The notes under the pieces were generated by a model. It was given only the letters and a program-made list of their open reading frames with translations, was not told the DNA's origin and ran no database searches. Shown one piece after another: positions 50,901 through 59,747 of a DNA stretch of 64,000 bases (position 1 is the first letter of the stretch; each line of letters starts with the position of its first letter). The position numbers were made by a program, and so were the translations under genes. The stretch comes from Allacma fusca (Eukaryota; Arthropoda; Collembola; Symphypleona; Sminthuridae), in NCBI GenBank assembly GCA_947179485.1, contig OX359246.1, positions 39,659,632-39,723,631 of the forward strand, given 5' to 3'.

Positions 50901-53779
50901 ATATATTTTTTCTCAAATGGTTCTGGATCCACATGGTAACCACAGGGAAGGAAATAGCTCCTTCCGAAGTTTTATTTCGGAATTATGCTCTCTTCCCAAA
51001 TGACTGTAGGGTTGGTAAAAGCTTGAGGTTGGGTAAATACGAAAGGGGCACTTTATTTGGGACCCCAGGTTGACGTCTATACACAGGTATGTACATATGT
51101 ATCCACCTTGGGTATCTATAGTAACGAAGTTTCCGGGACTGGTGAATTCACAGCTTCACTTTTACATCGGAGCTGCTGCTCAACGATTATTTTCTCAGGA
51201 AATCGTTCCGGGGTCCTTAAATGCTTTGGTTCGGTTTGGGTCTTGTGTTTCCTAAATTAAAATACTACATAAAAAATTCCCTCGAATCAGTTCATTTAAG
51301 AAGGATTGGTCTTCCAACTTGCGAACCTTTTCCAAAGCAATACTTTCTAAGATTTTCAAAAAGAAATTTAATTTTTATAGGTCATAGGTCGGGGGTTAGT
51401 CTCAGGGGTTGGAGATAAAAAAAAAAGGTGGATCGGAATTACAGTAAAAATCAAATATTTTTTTCAAGGTCCCTTCCATGAGTTAGGGGCGGTCTACGTT
51501 TTTCCTACACTTTGTGCACATAAAATACAAAGATGGTAATGAATCCCAGATCAGAGACCGGACCGACTGGATCCCGGGGAAATCCCAGGCTTGGGTATAA
51601 AAATGATAGATCTCTGACGATGAGTTTGCAGTTAGTTGTAGGTGTTCTTACTGCCAGGGTATATAGAAATGCCAGGCCAGGCGCGCTTTCAATACCTGAA
51701 GGAAAAACTTTTGGAGAACTTTTCCTAGTTAGCTCCAATTGACTTTCCAATGGTCTCACACCTCTGTAGATAGATACATATAAAGTATTTATTTATTTAT
51801 GTAATTATTATCGGTAGGTGCTCTTACAATTAGTATTTTTCTAGTACACTGTTCCCCCCTCAGTAGCCTTTTTTCCTTTTAGTCATTACTGTTTTTGTCA
51901 GTATTAGGCCCTTGTCAGGTTGAGCTCCCACTCTCAGACATTCTTGAGACACTCTTCCCATCCAAGTAATGTTAGATTACTTTCTCCTCCTCATAAGTGC
52001 TCTCTACTTACCCCTCCGGCTCATCCTTGCTTTCCTCTTCAGATTGTACCGTAATTACCTCAACACCTGTCCCGACAGCCAAACCTTCGAGAATTCGACT
52101 ATTTCCGAGATTTACTAGAATTGTCTACAAGCTTGGGGAGGGGGGCCGAAGAGACGAACGTATCTATAGATATTAATTAGTACGAGTCTAGTTTTAAAAT
52201 TACTTGCTTTTATTGTCACACGGATGTGTGTCTGTCTAGATTGTGAAAGTAATTACAAATGCACTCGGGAGGCATATTCATATGTACTATAGTGTGGTGT
52301 CTTGTGTGTCTACTTTTTTTTAGCAAGGATAGGATAATTATTATTCATGTACCACTCCGAGATGAAGTCTTCTAGCCATTGTAGTGATTGTCTCTATTAT
52401 CTACGATTCTCCAAATGCTTACCGCAGACCAACCTTCAGTAATAATTGCAGGGTTAGAGGGTAGCTTTCCTTATCACTTCGTCCATATACCAAGCTATTA
52501 TAGCGTGTTCAGGCACAGATTCCTATATTGTGTCATTAAAGGCCAGTAATTTAAAATCCGCATTTTACAGTAGATTGTATGTAATTCCATTACGTGTCGT
52601 TCATATATAGTCACGTTTAAAGATACCTCCAACGTGTTTGTAGCATAAGTTCACACTTGAGAGTATAAGAGTCCCTATAAGTATGTACATAGAGGAGGAC
52701 TTTCCCCTGGAGGACGTTTTGATGGTAAGTGGAGTTAAAAGTCCGCCCTTGGAATGCAATGGCTAGTCCAGAATAATTAGCAATTGCGGAGATTTAGTTA
52801 TTTACAATTTTAACAAGATTTTTTTGGATTTTAAAAATAATTAAGGGATTGGAAAAAACATGTAATGAAATGATGTCTTCTTGTTTGATTTTTGCAGAGT
52901 CCAATCATTGGAATACTATCCGCTGACTACCCCCACCGTTACCTGTTTATAACGTTCTTCCTGGCACTGCTGGTGATTTCCCTGATCGTGGCAGCCCTGA
53001 CCCTGTACTTGATACGCCGTCAAGCCAAACAGCATGAGAAGATTGCTCGACTGTCACAGGATGATGCGGGAGTGGAGTCTTGCAAGGATTATCAAGTATG
53101 CAGTCATATATAAATATTCTACATATTGATTAGAGTCTCATAAGTGTTCGTAATTAGTACTATGAAAGTCCTATCCTTATCAAATAATTACGTTACATCC
53201 TGTGTATATCCTCACGAAAACCTCACAGTCAATGTAATGATAGCCTCACATTACGTAGAATACTTATACATGGGCTGATAGTCTAATAAAATAATAGTAG
53301 GGAATAAAATAAGACCGCTGTATATAATGCCTATGGACTCACAACCCACAATCAGCAGGCATTAATTAAAAAAGCTGGCCAGTATGCAACGTCAGTGTTT
53401 CGGAGAAAACTACTACTGTATCCCCTGTCCTTGGTTTTGATGTCATGGAATGAAATTAGGGGAAACAGTTAAAAGGTTTTGTTTCAAATGTTCTTTTTTT
53501 TTGTCCTGTGTGAAAAGGATTTATGCCGGGCAAGGATGGCATCCAAGAACAACGAAAAAGTTGAGCCGATCAAAGCAGTGCAACGTGTGGCAAGTACTTT
53601 GTCAAGAGGATCCGAAGATGGAAATACATCCTCAAGGTCCAGCACCTCTTCTTGGTGTGTCTTTTGCTCTTTTGTAACATTGTGTCCCCATCCCTTGAAA
53701 AGACGAGGCTCTTGTTTTTCTTTATTGTGGTTCAATGGCGTCCTTTTTTCTGGTTTAATTTTTCCTCTATCTCTCTCTT

Positions 53780-53815
<36 letters not shown>

Positions 53816-56800
53816 TCAGACTCTAATGACAGAGTGTGTCGAGTGTTCTTGAGTATATAGTTTCCATGAAGTACGGGAATTCTATATATATTTGTAATGA
53901 ATATTGGATGCATTGCATCGTGTGTGTGTGTCTGTCTATTTTTTCATGATGTCTTCCTTTCCTCCTCTTGTGGTTTTTAGACTTTGCATGTGTGGTGTGT
54001 GTTGCGTATCCTACACGAGCAGTACAAGTCGGGAGTCTTATTTCTCTCCAGAGACTTTTCCCCACTCTGGATAGAGCTGTCTACTTGTGATCCTATAATT
54101 TGTAACATCTTCGTTATGCTCCGTCGTTATGATCCTCAGTCACATATTTCAGTCAGTGTCTTTTACGATTTCCAGGAGTGAGGAGCCCGTTCTTACCAAT
54201 ATGGATATTTCCACTGGACATATGGTTTTGGTAGGTTCACTCCAAAAAAATAATATGTCTGAGCTCAAAATATTTCCATAAATATAAGCATCATTTTGTA
54301 CAGGAAAAAAAAATATATCCGACCTGAATATTTGTTTTGATATCATTTCCTCTCCTCTCTCTCTCTCACTCTCTCTCTCTATCTCTATCTCTCTTATTCT
54401 CTCCCTCTAATAGTCCTACATGGAAGATCACTTGAAAAACAAAGACAGGCTGGATCAGGAATGGGGTGCACTTTGTGCTTATGAGGCGGATCCATGCAAC
54501 ACTTCCATTGCAGAGAAGGTTCGTTTTCAAAATGGATTCCAACCACGTCCATATAATAATCATAGTGTGTTGTGTGTGTCTTGGATTAAATATGAAAAGC
54601 TCACTGTTTGAGAAGGAGCGGAAGAATTTGGGTGGATAAAAATGTAAATTGAATGCTTTGAATATTTTTTTATCCCCCCCCCCGTCGGAACATAGCCGGA
54701 TAACATGAAGAAAAATCGGTTCACCAACTCACTCCCGTACGACCACTCACGTGTGATTCTCAACGATCTAGCAAATATCTCCGGCTCGGATTACATCAAT
54801 GCATCTACAATTGTAAATATCTTTTTGCTCTGTGTATTATTACTTATGCTCTGAAGTTTTAGGAGTATTTTAGTATTTTGAGAGGGGGGAATTGTACTAG
54901 TAGATATTTGTATTTGAGATTTTTTATCCTGGGTATAGACTTATATGTTTAATGAAACTAGAGTTTTATTGCTGGGTCAATATATTTGATATTTTTATGG
55001 CTGGGCTTGGAATTGTTACAAGAAGTAATATGCTCTGTGTTTTTTATTCTCGATCCAGACGGATCACGATCCGAGGAACCCAGCTTACATTGCAACTCAA
55101 GGCCCTCTGGCAAATACAAGTGCGGACTTCTGGCAGATGGTCTGGGAGCAGGGGAGTGTGGTCATTGTGACGTTGACACGACTCGCAGATAATGGAACCC
55201 CACTTTGTCACCGCTACTGGCCCGAGGAGGGTTCGGAGCTTCACCATATCTATGAGGTGTGAACATCTGGAGATTTCTTACATACATAAAGACAAATTTG
55301 TATGGATCTATAACTGTAAAGATACTTGAACTAGCCTCTGGGGTCATCAGAGAGGAACTTCGGAGGAAATGAGAATATTATGAATACAGAGCAAGTTTAA
55401 ATACTAATTGTCTCTCGGAATCTTTTTCTTGTAGGTTCATTTGGTGAGCGAGCATATTTGGTGTGATGAGTATCTAGTCCGAAGTTTCTACCTGAAAAAT
55501 CTCAAGACTGGGGAGACAAGAACTGTCACCCAATTCCATTTCCAGGCATGGCCCGAAAATAACATTCCCTCGAGTACCAAAGCAATCCTTGAATTTAGAC
55601 GGTGAGTTCATTCTCTTCTGGCTCTCGTACTTATTTTTCCACCAACAATAATTTTAAATGGATGTACTTACAGTAGTACTGTACCTAATGTTTCTAAATT
55701 ATTACAAAACTTCGGAACTTTCTTTCCCCAGGAGTTTCTTCTGTAGGATATTGGCTAAGTTCCTGATCCTATAGATATTCCTTGTTGGAATAGTGTAGGA
55801 AGCTCTTTGAGACTCCAGTGACGACGATTTTTTGACAGTTGTTGTCCGATGCCTCAGAGGATTCACCCATACTTGATTAAATTTAAATTCCTTTCGACAT
55901 GCTGCTCCGAATGTAGGTCAAAAGTTCATGGAACTTGTAGTCAGTTCCTATTCCCCTAGTTCATAGAGACATGTACAACGAGTGTGGGTGTACAAATATC
56001 TACACTGCTTCTTCTTTTTTTGTTAAAGAATTTGTTACTTACAAGTATCTAAAAATGTTCGTTAAATTAAACTACACTGTTGTATTTTTTTTCTTCCTTT
56101 TTTTCCCCTTAACTTTTTATTAAATCCCCTGAAACTTTTTAGATCAAGTGATTGAGACAGGGAGTCGAAACAGGTATCTCGATAACATTATTTGAAGTAT
56201 ATAGGAACATGTGGTTACACATATCTACAAAAATACATTATGCTACTTTTGTCCTGAAGTTCAAAGCTGTAGATACTCAATTTAATGATTTCATTTGATC
56301 TTGTGAACTTTTTGTTCGTCGTATATTGGTTGGTCTCGTATATATATGTAATAATAATTACAGGTTGGAAATAGAATGAGGGGAGAGTTCTTCTAGAGTA
56401 TAAGCTATTTGTGGATCAGGTGATCCTTTGAAGGTTCACTAATGTCATTGGGTAATTTCATTTGCAGGAAAGTCAACAAATCTTACCGGGGGCGGTCATG
56501 TCCTATAATTGTACATTGCAGGTAAGGGACCCGAATCATTTGGTCTAATGCCGTTCTCAATTATACTGCCCCATATAGTCAAAATATGTACGTATAAAGG
56601 ACAGAGTTCACTTGTGGAAATATGTAATTGAATTGCTTCATATGTGTATAGTGATGGGGCGGGAAGAACCGGGACCTACTGTCTAATTGACATGGTCCTT
56701 AATCGCATGGCAAAAGGAGCCAAAGAAATTGATATTGCGGCTTCCTTAGAGCACATCCGTGACCAGAGGCCAGGGATGGTCCGAACAAAACAACAGTTCG

Positions 56801-56862
56801 AGTTCGTACTCATGGCCGTGGCGGAGGAAGTCCATGCCATCCTCAAAGCACTTCCACAGTAA
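23102..56862 (+). CDS. ia2: IA-2/PTPRN-like receptor-type tyrosine phosphatase-like protein, 22 exons, 1205 residues
   Basis: This is a secretory-granule transmembrane protein of the IA-2 family (vertebrate PTPRN/PTPRN2, Drosophila Ia-2, worm ida-1). In relatives it supports dense-core vesicle biogenesis, cargo content and peptide hormone or transmitter secretion. Joined exons: 23102-23414, 40415-40468, 41530-41590, 42301-42432, 44431-44789, 45311-45786, 45965-46396, 46502-46571, 46795-46865, 48203-48366, 48843-48926, 49995-50074, 50190-50269, 52898-53095, 53518-53654, 54176-54230, 54414-54518, 54696-54812, 55059-55256, 55435-55601, 56468-56521, 56652-56862. All borders are GT-AG, phases match throughout, and the sum is 3618 nt. 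Domains: signal peptide (~1-18), RESP18-like cysteine cluster (106-129), a long acidic linker, a candidate convertase site KK677-678, the membrane-proximal luminal domain (~704-792), a transmembrane helix (807-831) and a PTP domain (~920-1205). The P-loop [10 protein letters not shown] (1134-1143) has Asp1137 where active PTPs have Ala, and the WPD loop reads WPE (1101-1103). Both predict little or no phosphatase activity. The protein is longer than human PTPRN (979), because of the linker. A non-coding 5' exon and alternative exons cannot be excluded. Confidence 0.93.
26347..26408. repeat. Compound (CA)n(CT)n microsatellite
   Basis: Seven CA units run directly into about 16 CT units and then a degenerate CTATCTC tail, inside IA-2 intron 1. 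Confidence 0.9.
28654..28689. repeat. (GT)n microsatellite followed by a G run
   Basis: About 12 TG units end in 11-12 G in a row, in IA-2 intron 1. Confidence 0.9.
38494..38538. repeat. (GT)n microsatellite
   Basis: About 18 GT units, then one TT interruption and three more GT units, in IA-2 intron 1. Confidence 0.9.
40415..40468 (+). CDS. ia2: IA-2 exon 2: first half of the RESP18-like cysteine cluster (residues 105-122)
   Basis: This 54-nt exon is bordered by TTTCAG and GTAAGT, phase 1 to 1. It encodes [18 protein letters not shown]. The cysteine spacing parallels the vertebrate GCLF...C...C pattern at the mature N-terminus, which helps sort IA-2 into granules. Cys106, Cys113 and Cys120 are here; the fourth is in exon 3. 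Confidence 0.9.
40469..41529 (+). other. ia2: IA-2 intron 2
   Basis: A poly-T run of about 19 bases lies close behind the exon 2 donor (from 40521). Nothing else recognisable. Confidence 0.6.
41530..41590 (+). CDS. ia2: IA-2 exon 3: second half of the cysteine cluster (residues 123-143)
   Basis: This 61-nt exon lies between ATCCACAG and GTAAGT. It is required to bring the frame from phase 1 (exon 2) to phase 2 (exon 4). It encodes [20 protein letters not shown], matching the vertebrate DGLFGQC block with Cys129 as the fourth cysteine. A TC microsatellite starts eight bases behind the donor. Confidence 0.88.
41591..42300 (+). other. ia2: IA-2 intron 3
   Basis: Holds the TC repeat at its start and ends in a strong poly-pyrimidine tract with CCCCCCACAG. 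No other feature seen. Confidence 0.6.
41599..41623. repeat. (TC)n microsatellite next to the exon 3 donor
   Basis: About 12 TC units start eight bases after the splice donor at 41591, so variation in its length falls within donor-proximal intron sequence. Confidence 0.85.
42301..42432 (+). CDS. ia2: IA-2 exon 4: conserved luminal helix region (residues 143-187)
   Basis: It encodes [20 protein letters not shown] and continues to [11 protein letters not shown], corresponding to the vertebrate LQRLQGVLRQLMSQGLSWHD region. Two other frames are also open across this exon. Splice phase (2 to 2) and this similarity pick the frame. The donor is GG|GTGAGG. Confidence 0.9.
42433..44430 (+). other. 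ia2: IA-2 intron 4
   Basis: AT-rich, with a G run at 44331-44341 close to the 3' end. No exon or element recognised. Confidence 0.6.
44431..44789 (+). CDS. ia2: IA-2 exon 5: luminal linker (residues 187-307)
   Basis: It follows TGTAAACAG and ends at CCTG|GTGGGT, phase 2 to 1. It encodes [20 protein letters not shown] and then a Ser/Pro-rich stretch. The linker is poorly conserved in the family. The assignment rests on the long open frame, higher GC and the exact phase fit. Confidence 0.88.
44790..45310 (+). other. ia2: IA-2 intron 5
   Basis: It contains A-rich iterations with GTCAAAAA and GGAAT motifs at 44940-45110. It ends in a weak acceptor, TTGAACCTTGGACAG, with a T-rich stretch about 40 bases upstream. 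Confidence 0.6.
45311..45786 (+). CDS. ia2: IA-2 exon 6: acidic, Glu-rich linker (residues 307-465)
   Basis: It encodes [16 protein letters not shown], then a highly charged helix-prone stretch and a run of nine Glu made by a GAG/GAA repeat at 45690-45717. The acceptor after 45310 is the only one that keeps phase 1 in frame; the open frame extends upstream to an ATG at 45226 only by chance. The donor is GAG|GTAGAT. The charged stretch may form a coiled coil. Confidence 0.88.
45965..46396 (+). CDS. ia2: IA-2 exon 7: luminal linker with dibasic site (residues 466-609)
   Basis: This is a phase 0 to 0 exon between AAAATAG and GTGAGT. It encodes an acidic stretch, then [13 protein letters not shown] with a basic triplet that could be a convertase site, then Asn-rich sequence ([10 protein letters not shown]) and FGFDYDEK. 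I see no named domain. Confidence 0.9.
46502..46571 (+). CDS. ia2: IA-2 exon 8 (residues 610-633)
   Basis: This 70-nt exon lies between GGTTATTCAG and GTAAGA and encodes [20 protein letters not shown]. Phase 0 to 1. Confidence 0.85.
46795..46865 (+). CDS. ia2: IA-2 exon 9 (residues 634-656)
   Basis: This 71-nt exon lies between CCCCCACAG and GTATGA. It encodes [20 protein letters not shown] plus PLIQ. Phase 1 to 0. Confidence 0.85.
46866..48202 (+). other. ia2: IA-2 intron 9
   Basis: It carries a long interrupted GT microsatellite at 47885-48007, about 200 bases ahead of exon 10. Otherwise nothing recognised. Confidence 0.65.
47885..48007. repeat. Long interrupted (GT)n microsatellite
   Basis: About 120 bases of GT units with ATC, GAGTGTGTC and GCATGAG interruptions. 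It is the longest simple repeat in the window. Confidence 0.9.
48203..48366 (+). CDS. ia2: IA-2 exon 10: candidate processing site and start of the membrane-proximal domain (residues 657-711)
   Basis: It encodes a Lys-rich stretch with [10 protein letters not shown], then [15 protein letters not shown], the first strand of the luminal domain. In human IA-2, prohormone convertase cuts after a Lys-Lys about 530 residues from the C-terminus. Here KK677-678 lies about 527 residues from the end, at the matching place. Phase 0 to 2. Confidence 0.9.
48843..48926 (+). CDS. ia2: IA-2 exon 11: membrane-proximal luminal domain (residues 711-739)
   Basis: It encodes [20 protein letters not shown] then PSELSAL. 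It lies between TTTTCAG and GTAAGT, phase 2 to 2. It corresponds to the vertebrate PLSLAAGVKLLEILAEHVHM segment. Confidence 0.9.
48927..49994 (+). other. ia2: IA-2 intron 11
   Basis: AT-rich; no element or exon recognised. Confidence 0.55.
49995..50074 (+). CDS. ia2: IA-2 exon 12: membrane-proximal luminal domain (residues 739-765)
   Basis: It encodes [20 protein letters not shown] then EVAAQI. This matches the ALTFRIRHNEQNLSLADVTQ strand of vertebrate IA-2. Phase 2 to 1, donor GTAAAG. The NGS and NAT motifs are potential N-glycosylation sites. Confidence 0.92.
50190..50269 (+). CDS. ia2: IA-2 exon 13: end of the luminal domain (residues 766-792)
   Basis: It encodes [20 protein letters not shown] then FAGQSTE, between AACTCCAG and GTAAAA, phase 1 to 0. 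It parallels KSELEAQTGLQILQTGVGQ of the vertebrate protein. Confidence 0.92.
50270..52897 (+). other. ia2: IA-2 intron 13
   Basis: This 2.6-kb intron ahead of the transmembrane exon contains no clear element. An open stretch at 51505-51759 appears on both strands and is not called. Confidence 0.55.
52898..53095 (+). CDS. ia2: IA-2 exon 14: transmembrane helix (residues 793-858)
   Basis: It encodes a short luminal piece, then a 25-residue hydrophobic helix ([20 protein letters not shown] and TLYLI, 807-831), then [13 protein letters not shown]. The basic residues after the helix fit the cytosolic side. Phase 0 to 0; donor CAA|GTATGC. Confidence 0.95.
53518..53654 (+). CDS. ia2: IA-2 exon 15: juxtamembrane region (residues 859-904)
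   Basis: It encodes [10 protein letters not shown], continues through a Ser-rich stretch and ends at SSRSSTSSW. It follows the vertebrate order YQDLCRQHMATK ... SSHSSTPSW. The acceptor GTGTGAAAAG has a long T tract 20 bases upstream. Phase 0 to 2. Confidence 0.92.
53765..53818. repeat. (CT)n microsatellite
   Basis: About 20 CT units with a few interruptions, in IA-2 intron 15. Confidence 0.85.
54176..54230 (+). CDS. ia2: IA-2 exon 16 (residues 904-922)
   Basis: It encodes [18 protein letters not shown], nearly the same as the vertebrate [11 protein letters not shown] signature just before the PTP domain. It lies between TTTCCAG and GTAGGT, phase 2 to 0. Confidence 0.95.
54349..54409. repeat. 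(CT)n tract forming the poly-pyrimidine tract of exon 17
   Basis: A degenerate CT microsatellite ends four bases before the acceptor TAATAG, so it doubles as the splice poly-pyrimidine tract. Confidence 0.8.
54414..54518 (+). CDS. ia2: IA-2 exon 17: start of the PTP domain (residues 923-957)
   Basis: It encodes [20 protein letters not shown] then [15 protein letters not shown], matching vertebrate YMEDHLRNRDRLAKEWQALC. Phase 0 to 0. Confidence 0.96.
54696..54812 (+). CDS. ia2: IA-2 exon 18: PTP substrate-recognition region (residues 958-996)
   Basis: It encodes KKNRF...[11 protein letters not shown] and SDYINAST, the PTP motifs that shape the phosphotyrosine pocket. Asp989 and Tyr990 of DYINAS are intact. 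Phase 0 to 0. A C run of about ten bases lies just upstream of the acceptor. Confidence 0.96.
55059..55256 (+). CDS. ia2: IA-2 exon 19: PTP core (residues 997-1062)
   Basis: It encodes [30 protein letters not shown] and CHRYWPEEG, the standard PTP core motifs M3-M5. Phase 0 to 0. Confidence 0.96.
55435..55601 (+). CDS. ia2: IA-2 exon 20: PTP core with altered WPD loop (residues 1063-1118)
   Basis: It encodes [18 protein letters not shown] and [15 protein letters not shown]. The general-acid Asp of active PTPs is Glu1103 here (WPE); human PTPRN has WPA. Phase 0 to 2. Confidence 0.96.
55602..56467 (+). other. ia2: IA-2 intron 20
   Basis: AT-rich with T runs; no element or exon recognised. Confidence 0.55.
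56468..56521 (+). CDS. ia2: IA-2 exon 21: PTP P-loop, first part (residues 1118-1136)
   Basis: This 54-nt exon encodes [17 protein letters not shown] plus the first two bases of Ser1136. The catalytic-type Cys1135 is present. The splice site falls inside the P-loop. Phase 2 to 2. Confidence 0.96.
56652..56862 (+). CDS. ia2: IA-2 exon 22: P-loop completion and C-terminus (residues 1136-1205)
   Basis: It encodes [20 protein letters not shown] and ends in [13 protein letters not shown] then TAA. The C-terminal NAILKALPQ-like tail is characteristic of IA-2 proteins. Asp1137 replaces the Ala of active PTPs, while Arg1141 is kept. Confidence 0.97.
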
Positions 56863-59747
56863 TTATGTTGTAGTAGTAGAGCCCCGAGATCTCCAGAACC
56901 TACCCGGTGTATTTACTACATACGTAATTATCTACATACATCTACACGCACGAAATTAAGGAGAGGAAATTGAACCTAGGCAACATTTTAGACTCAACCC
57001 AGACATATAGAAGTACTAGGCCCTCCCAAAACTGTACAATTACATTAGCAAGACAGAAGATTGAGCTTGTAAAATTTTAGTGGAAGCAATTTACATGGAA
57101 AGTCATCAACGAACTTGACATTCTAGCTCTATTATATGCTATTTGAGACAAATCCTATCGTAGCATATATTCCATTAAGCCAGTCGGAGGCATAGGGAAT
57201 GTCAAGAACAATTACTTAAGCTTACTGATAAGCGTCCCCGCAGAAGTTTATCACAATGTTGAGGAACTTGCGTGTGCGTCGGGAAGATCCGACTGACTCC
57301 GAGAGTATTTCTTGGAACTGCTTAGTATTAACTCCTTCAGGAATTAAATTGTGAAACATTGTGGTAAAATTGATTTCAATGTCTGTAAAGATGCAATAAG
57401 ATGCACGAAAGCATCTCATATCTTGAAGAATGATCCAAACTCATTCAAGGTCAAAGGCAGAAGTAACATTTTCGAGTCAAAACAAACGATCACATTTTTG
57501 GTGAAACCAATGGTAACATTTTTGGACTACAACCAAAAATAACATTTTTGAACTAAAACCAGGGGTTACGTTTCCTTACCAAACATTTTTGAGACCTCAA
57601 ATTTTACAAAGAAAAAAAAACACAAATGACTGACGAAGCGCCAGTATCGAAATGAATTATGGCTCTTTCCGAAGTTCCTCATCATCAGCCCTGACAGTTG
57701 TGAATTTGGGGTTGCAAAATCTGTCTAATATTTGTATTATTAAATTATTCCTGGGAACGCTAATTCAGGAATGACAGATCATCATTTTTTGTTCCTAGCG
57801 TTGTTCCATGAGAAGCCCAGGCTGTGCTGGAGGGAATAACTTGAGGAATCCCCCTAGATTTTGCTATAGTCATTATTAGCCGTAGCCTTTGCTCCCAGCC
57901 CTGAAAGATGTATTCCTACTTAATTACCACTCCACAACCCAATCCCCCACCCCTACCCCCCCCCCGACCCAAAAAAAGTGAAACAGTGAACAAACTGTAT
58001 CCTAAGCCTAAATTAAAAAGCGTACCTCCTATATATTATAAATGTAGTTGTAAACTTTAAAGTCGTATCAATGGTTCAATGTGTACTAGGTTTTTAAAGC
58101 GTAATAATCATTCGTAAATATATATATATATCTATGTTCTTGCCAATTTTCCGTAAATGGAGTGTCTTTGTCCAAAAACAAAAATTAAACATCAAGCGAT
58201 GAATTGATGGGTAACCGACTGTGGTGAAAATTAAGATGGAGAAGTGTCAAAAAAAGTGAAACAAGTATGTCTATTTTCTGTAATGACTCTGTATGTAATT
58301 TATAAGTATCTATCTATCTTGTTGTATGGTTATAGATACACCAAATCATTTATTCTTTACAACCCTCTCTCTCTCCCACCCTATAAAAATATAAATGTAA
58401 TTTTAACCTATGGAGCTCCCCTGGACTGAGCTCTGTAATATTATTATAATGGTATAGTTTCCTGTACTCTTGGACAAATTTTCCTTGTACAAGATCCCAC
58501 ACAGATACATACATAATTATATAAAATATGTGCATCCATTGCTGACAATGAGGGACGGCAATGGGGCGGACAAAATGAGAATCAAAGCGTATAGACATAA
58601 TTTCCAGGGACACACTATACACAATGTCAAAATCTCCCTATGCAATTCTCTCTAAAAATATATTTAAATACAAAATAGTCAAAGGCATTAAAAATCTAGT
58701 CAGTCTGGAGTAGTCGGGGTTACAAACTTCCCCTGCACATTATACATACAACGTACATACCTGTGTGTGTATATACACACGCACATACACATTCTACATA
58801 CATACATACACTCACTGTAAATTCAATTTGAGTTTCATGAATAATAAATTACAATGTAGTGCATTATGTATCTATCTATTTGTAATGGAGGAGTCCTCTC
58901 TGGATGCATTTGAAAACATAGCTCCAGTGATTTCCCTCCGGGGTTCCTTTCCCTTCCTTTTTCCTCTACAATTTAATCCTACATTTTGACATATGTATTG
59001 AGACTTCTGCTATGCTATAGGACTTTAAAATAAATGTATAGTTTTTAAAACCTAACCTTAACCCAATAATTCCTAGCCGGAAGGATCTTCATATATAGAT
59101 AGGGAGCATTTTAGGCACTGGCTTTAAACTTTATCCAAAAATTATGAGGAACAGGGAAAAAGTGGATGTTGTCTAATAATTTTCTGTCTATCCCCGTAAT
59201 AATTACTACTCTATATAAAATTACCCAACCAATCACAAAAAGACTTGGAGTCTGAAAAGAAATTAAAAATTTTGACTTGTCATATACCTATCTATATATA
59301 CATTTAAGTATATATATGAGGGGCAACCATTTTCATACTGATTGCATATAAATGTTTAAACTCTGAAAAAAAAATTCTCTTGGAAACTTTCCAGTTATAG
59401 GAAAAAAAACAACAACAACAGAAATTTGCTAAAATTTAACTGACTTTGATATTAAATCGGTGGAGTTTTTCCGGGTTAAAGCTGGTCCTGGTGCTAAAAA
59501 AGTAGTGAAAAAAATGACGGAAAGTTCTCTCGTCGGGTAGAAACTTTACATTCTTTTTTGTAGTAGCTCTATAATAATATCTTCTAAAATATCTGTGTAA
59601 TTTTAAATATTTAGTAGGGACTTGTAGGGACAGTTTTTTTCCATGAGTAGACCGTAACGAGACCCTTTGGTAGGTTTAGTTGTAGTCGATGTATCTGTAA
59701 TTATACATATAGCTGGAGTAAGACTCTACTTTTATTGTTAGAGGAGC
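56863..59747 (+). other. ia2: 3' UTR and downstream flank of IA-2
   Basis: No coding sequence is seen. The first AATAAA hexamers after the stop are at 58843-58848 and 59029-59034, so a 3' UTR of about 2 kb is possible, but the true end is unknown. A ~30-bp minisatellite lies at 57461-57593 and a C-rich run at 57944-57966. Confidence 0.4.
57461..57593. repeat. Degenerate ~30-bp minisatellite
   Basis: About five units share AACATTTTTGGACTAAAACC-like sequence, at intervals of roughly 26-32 bases. Confidence 0.6.
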
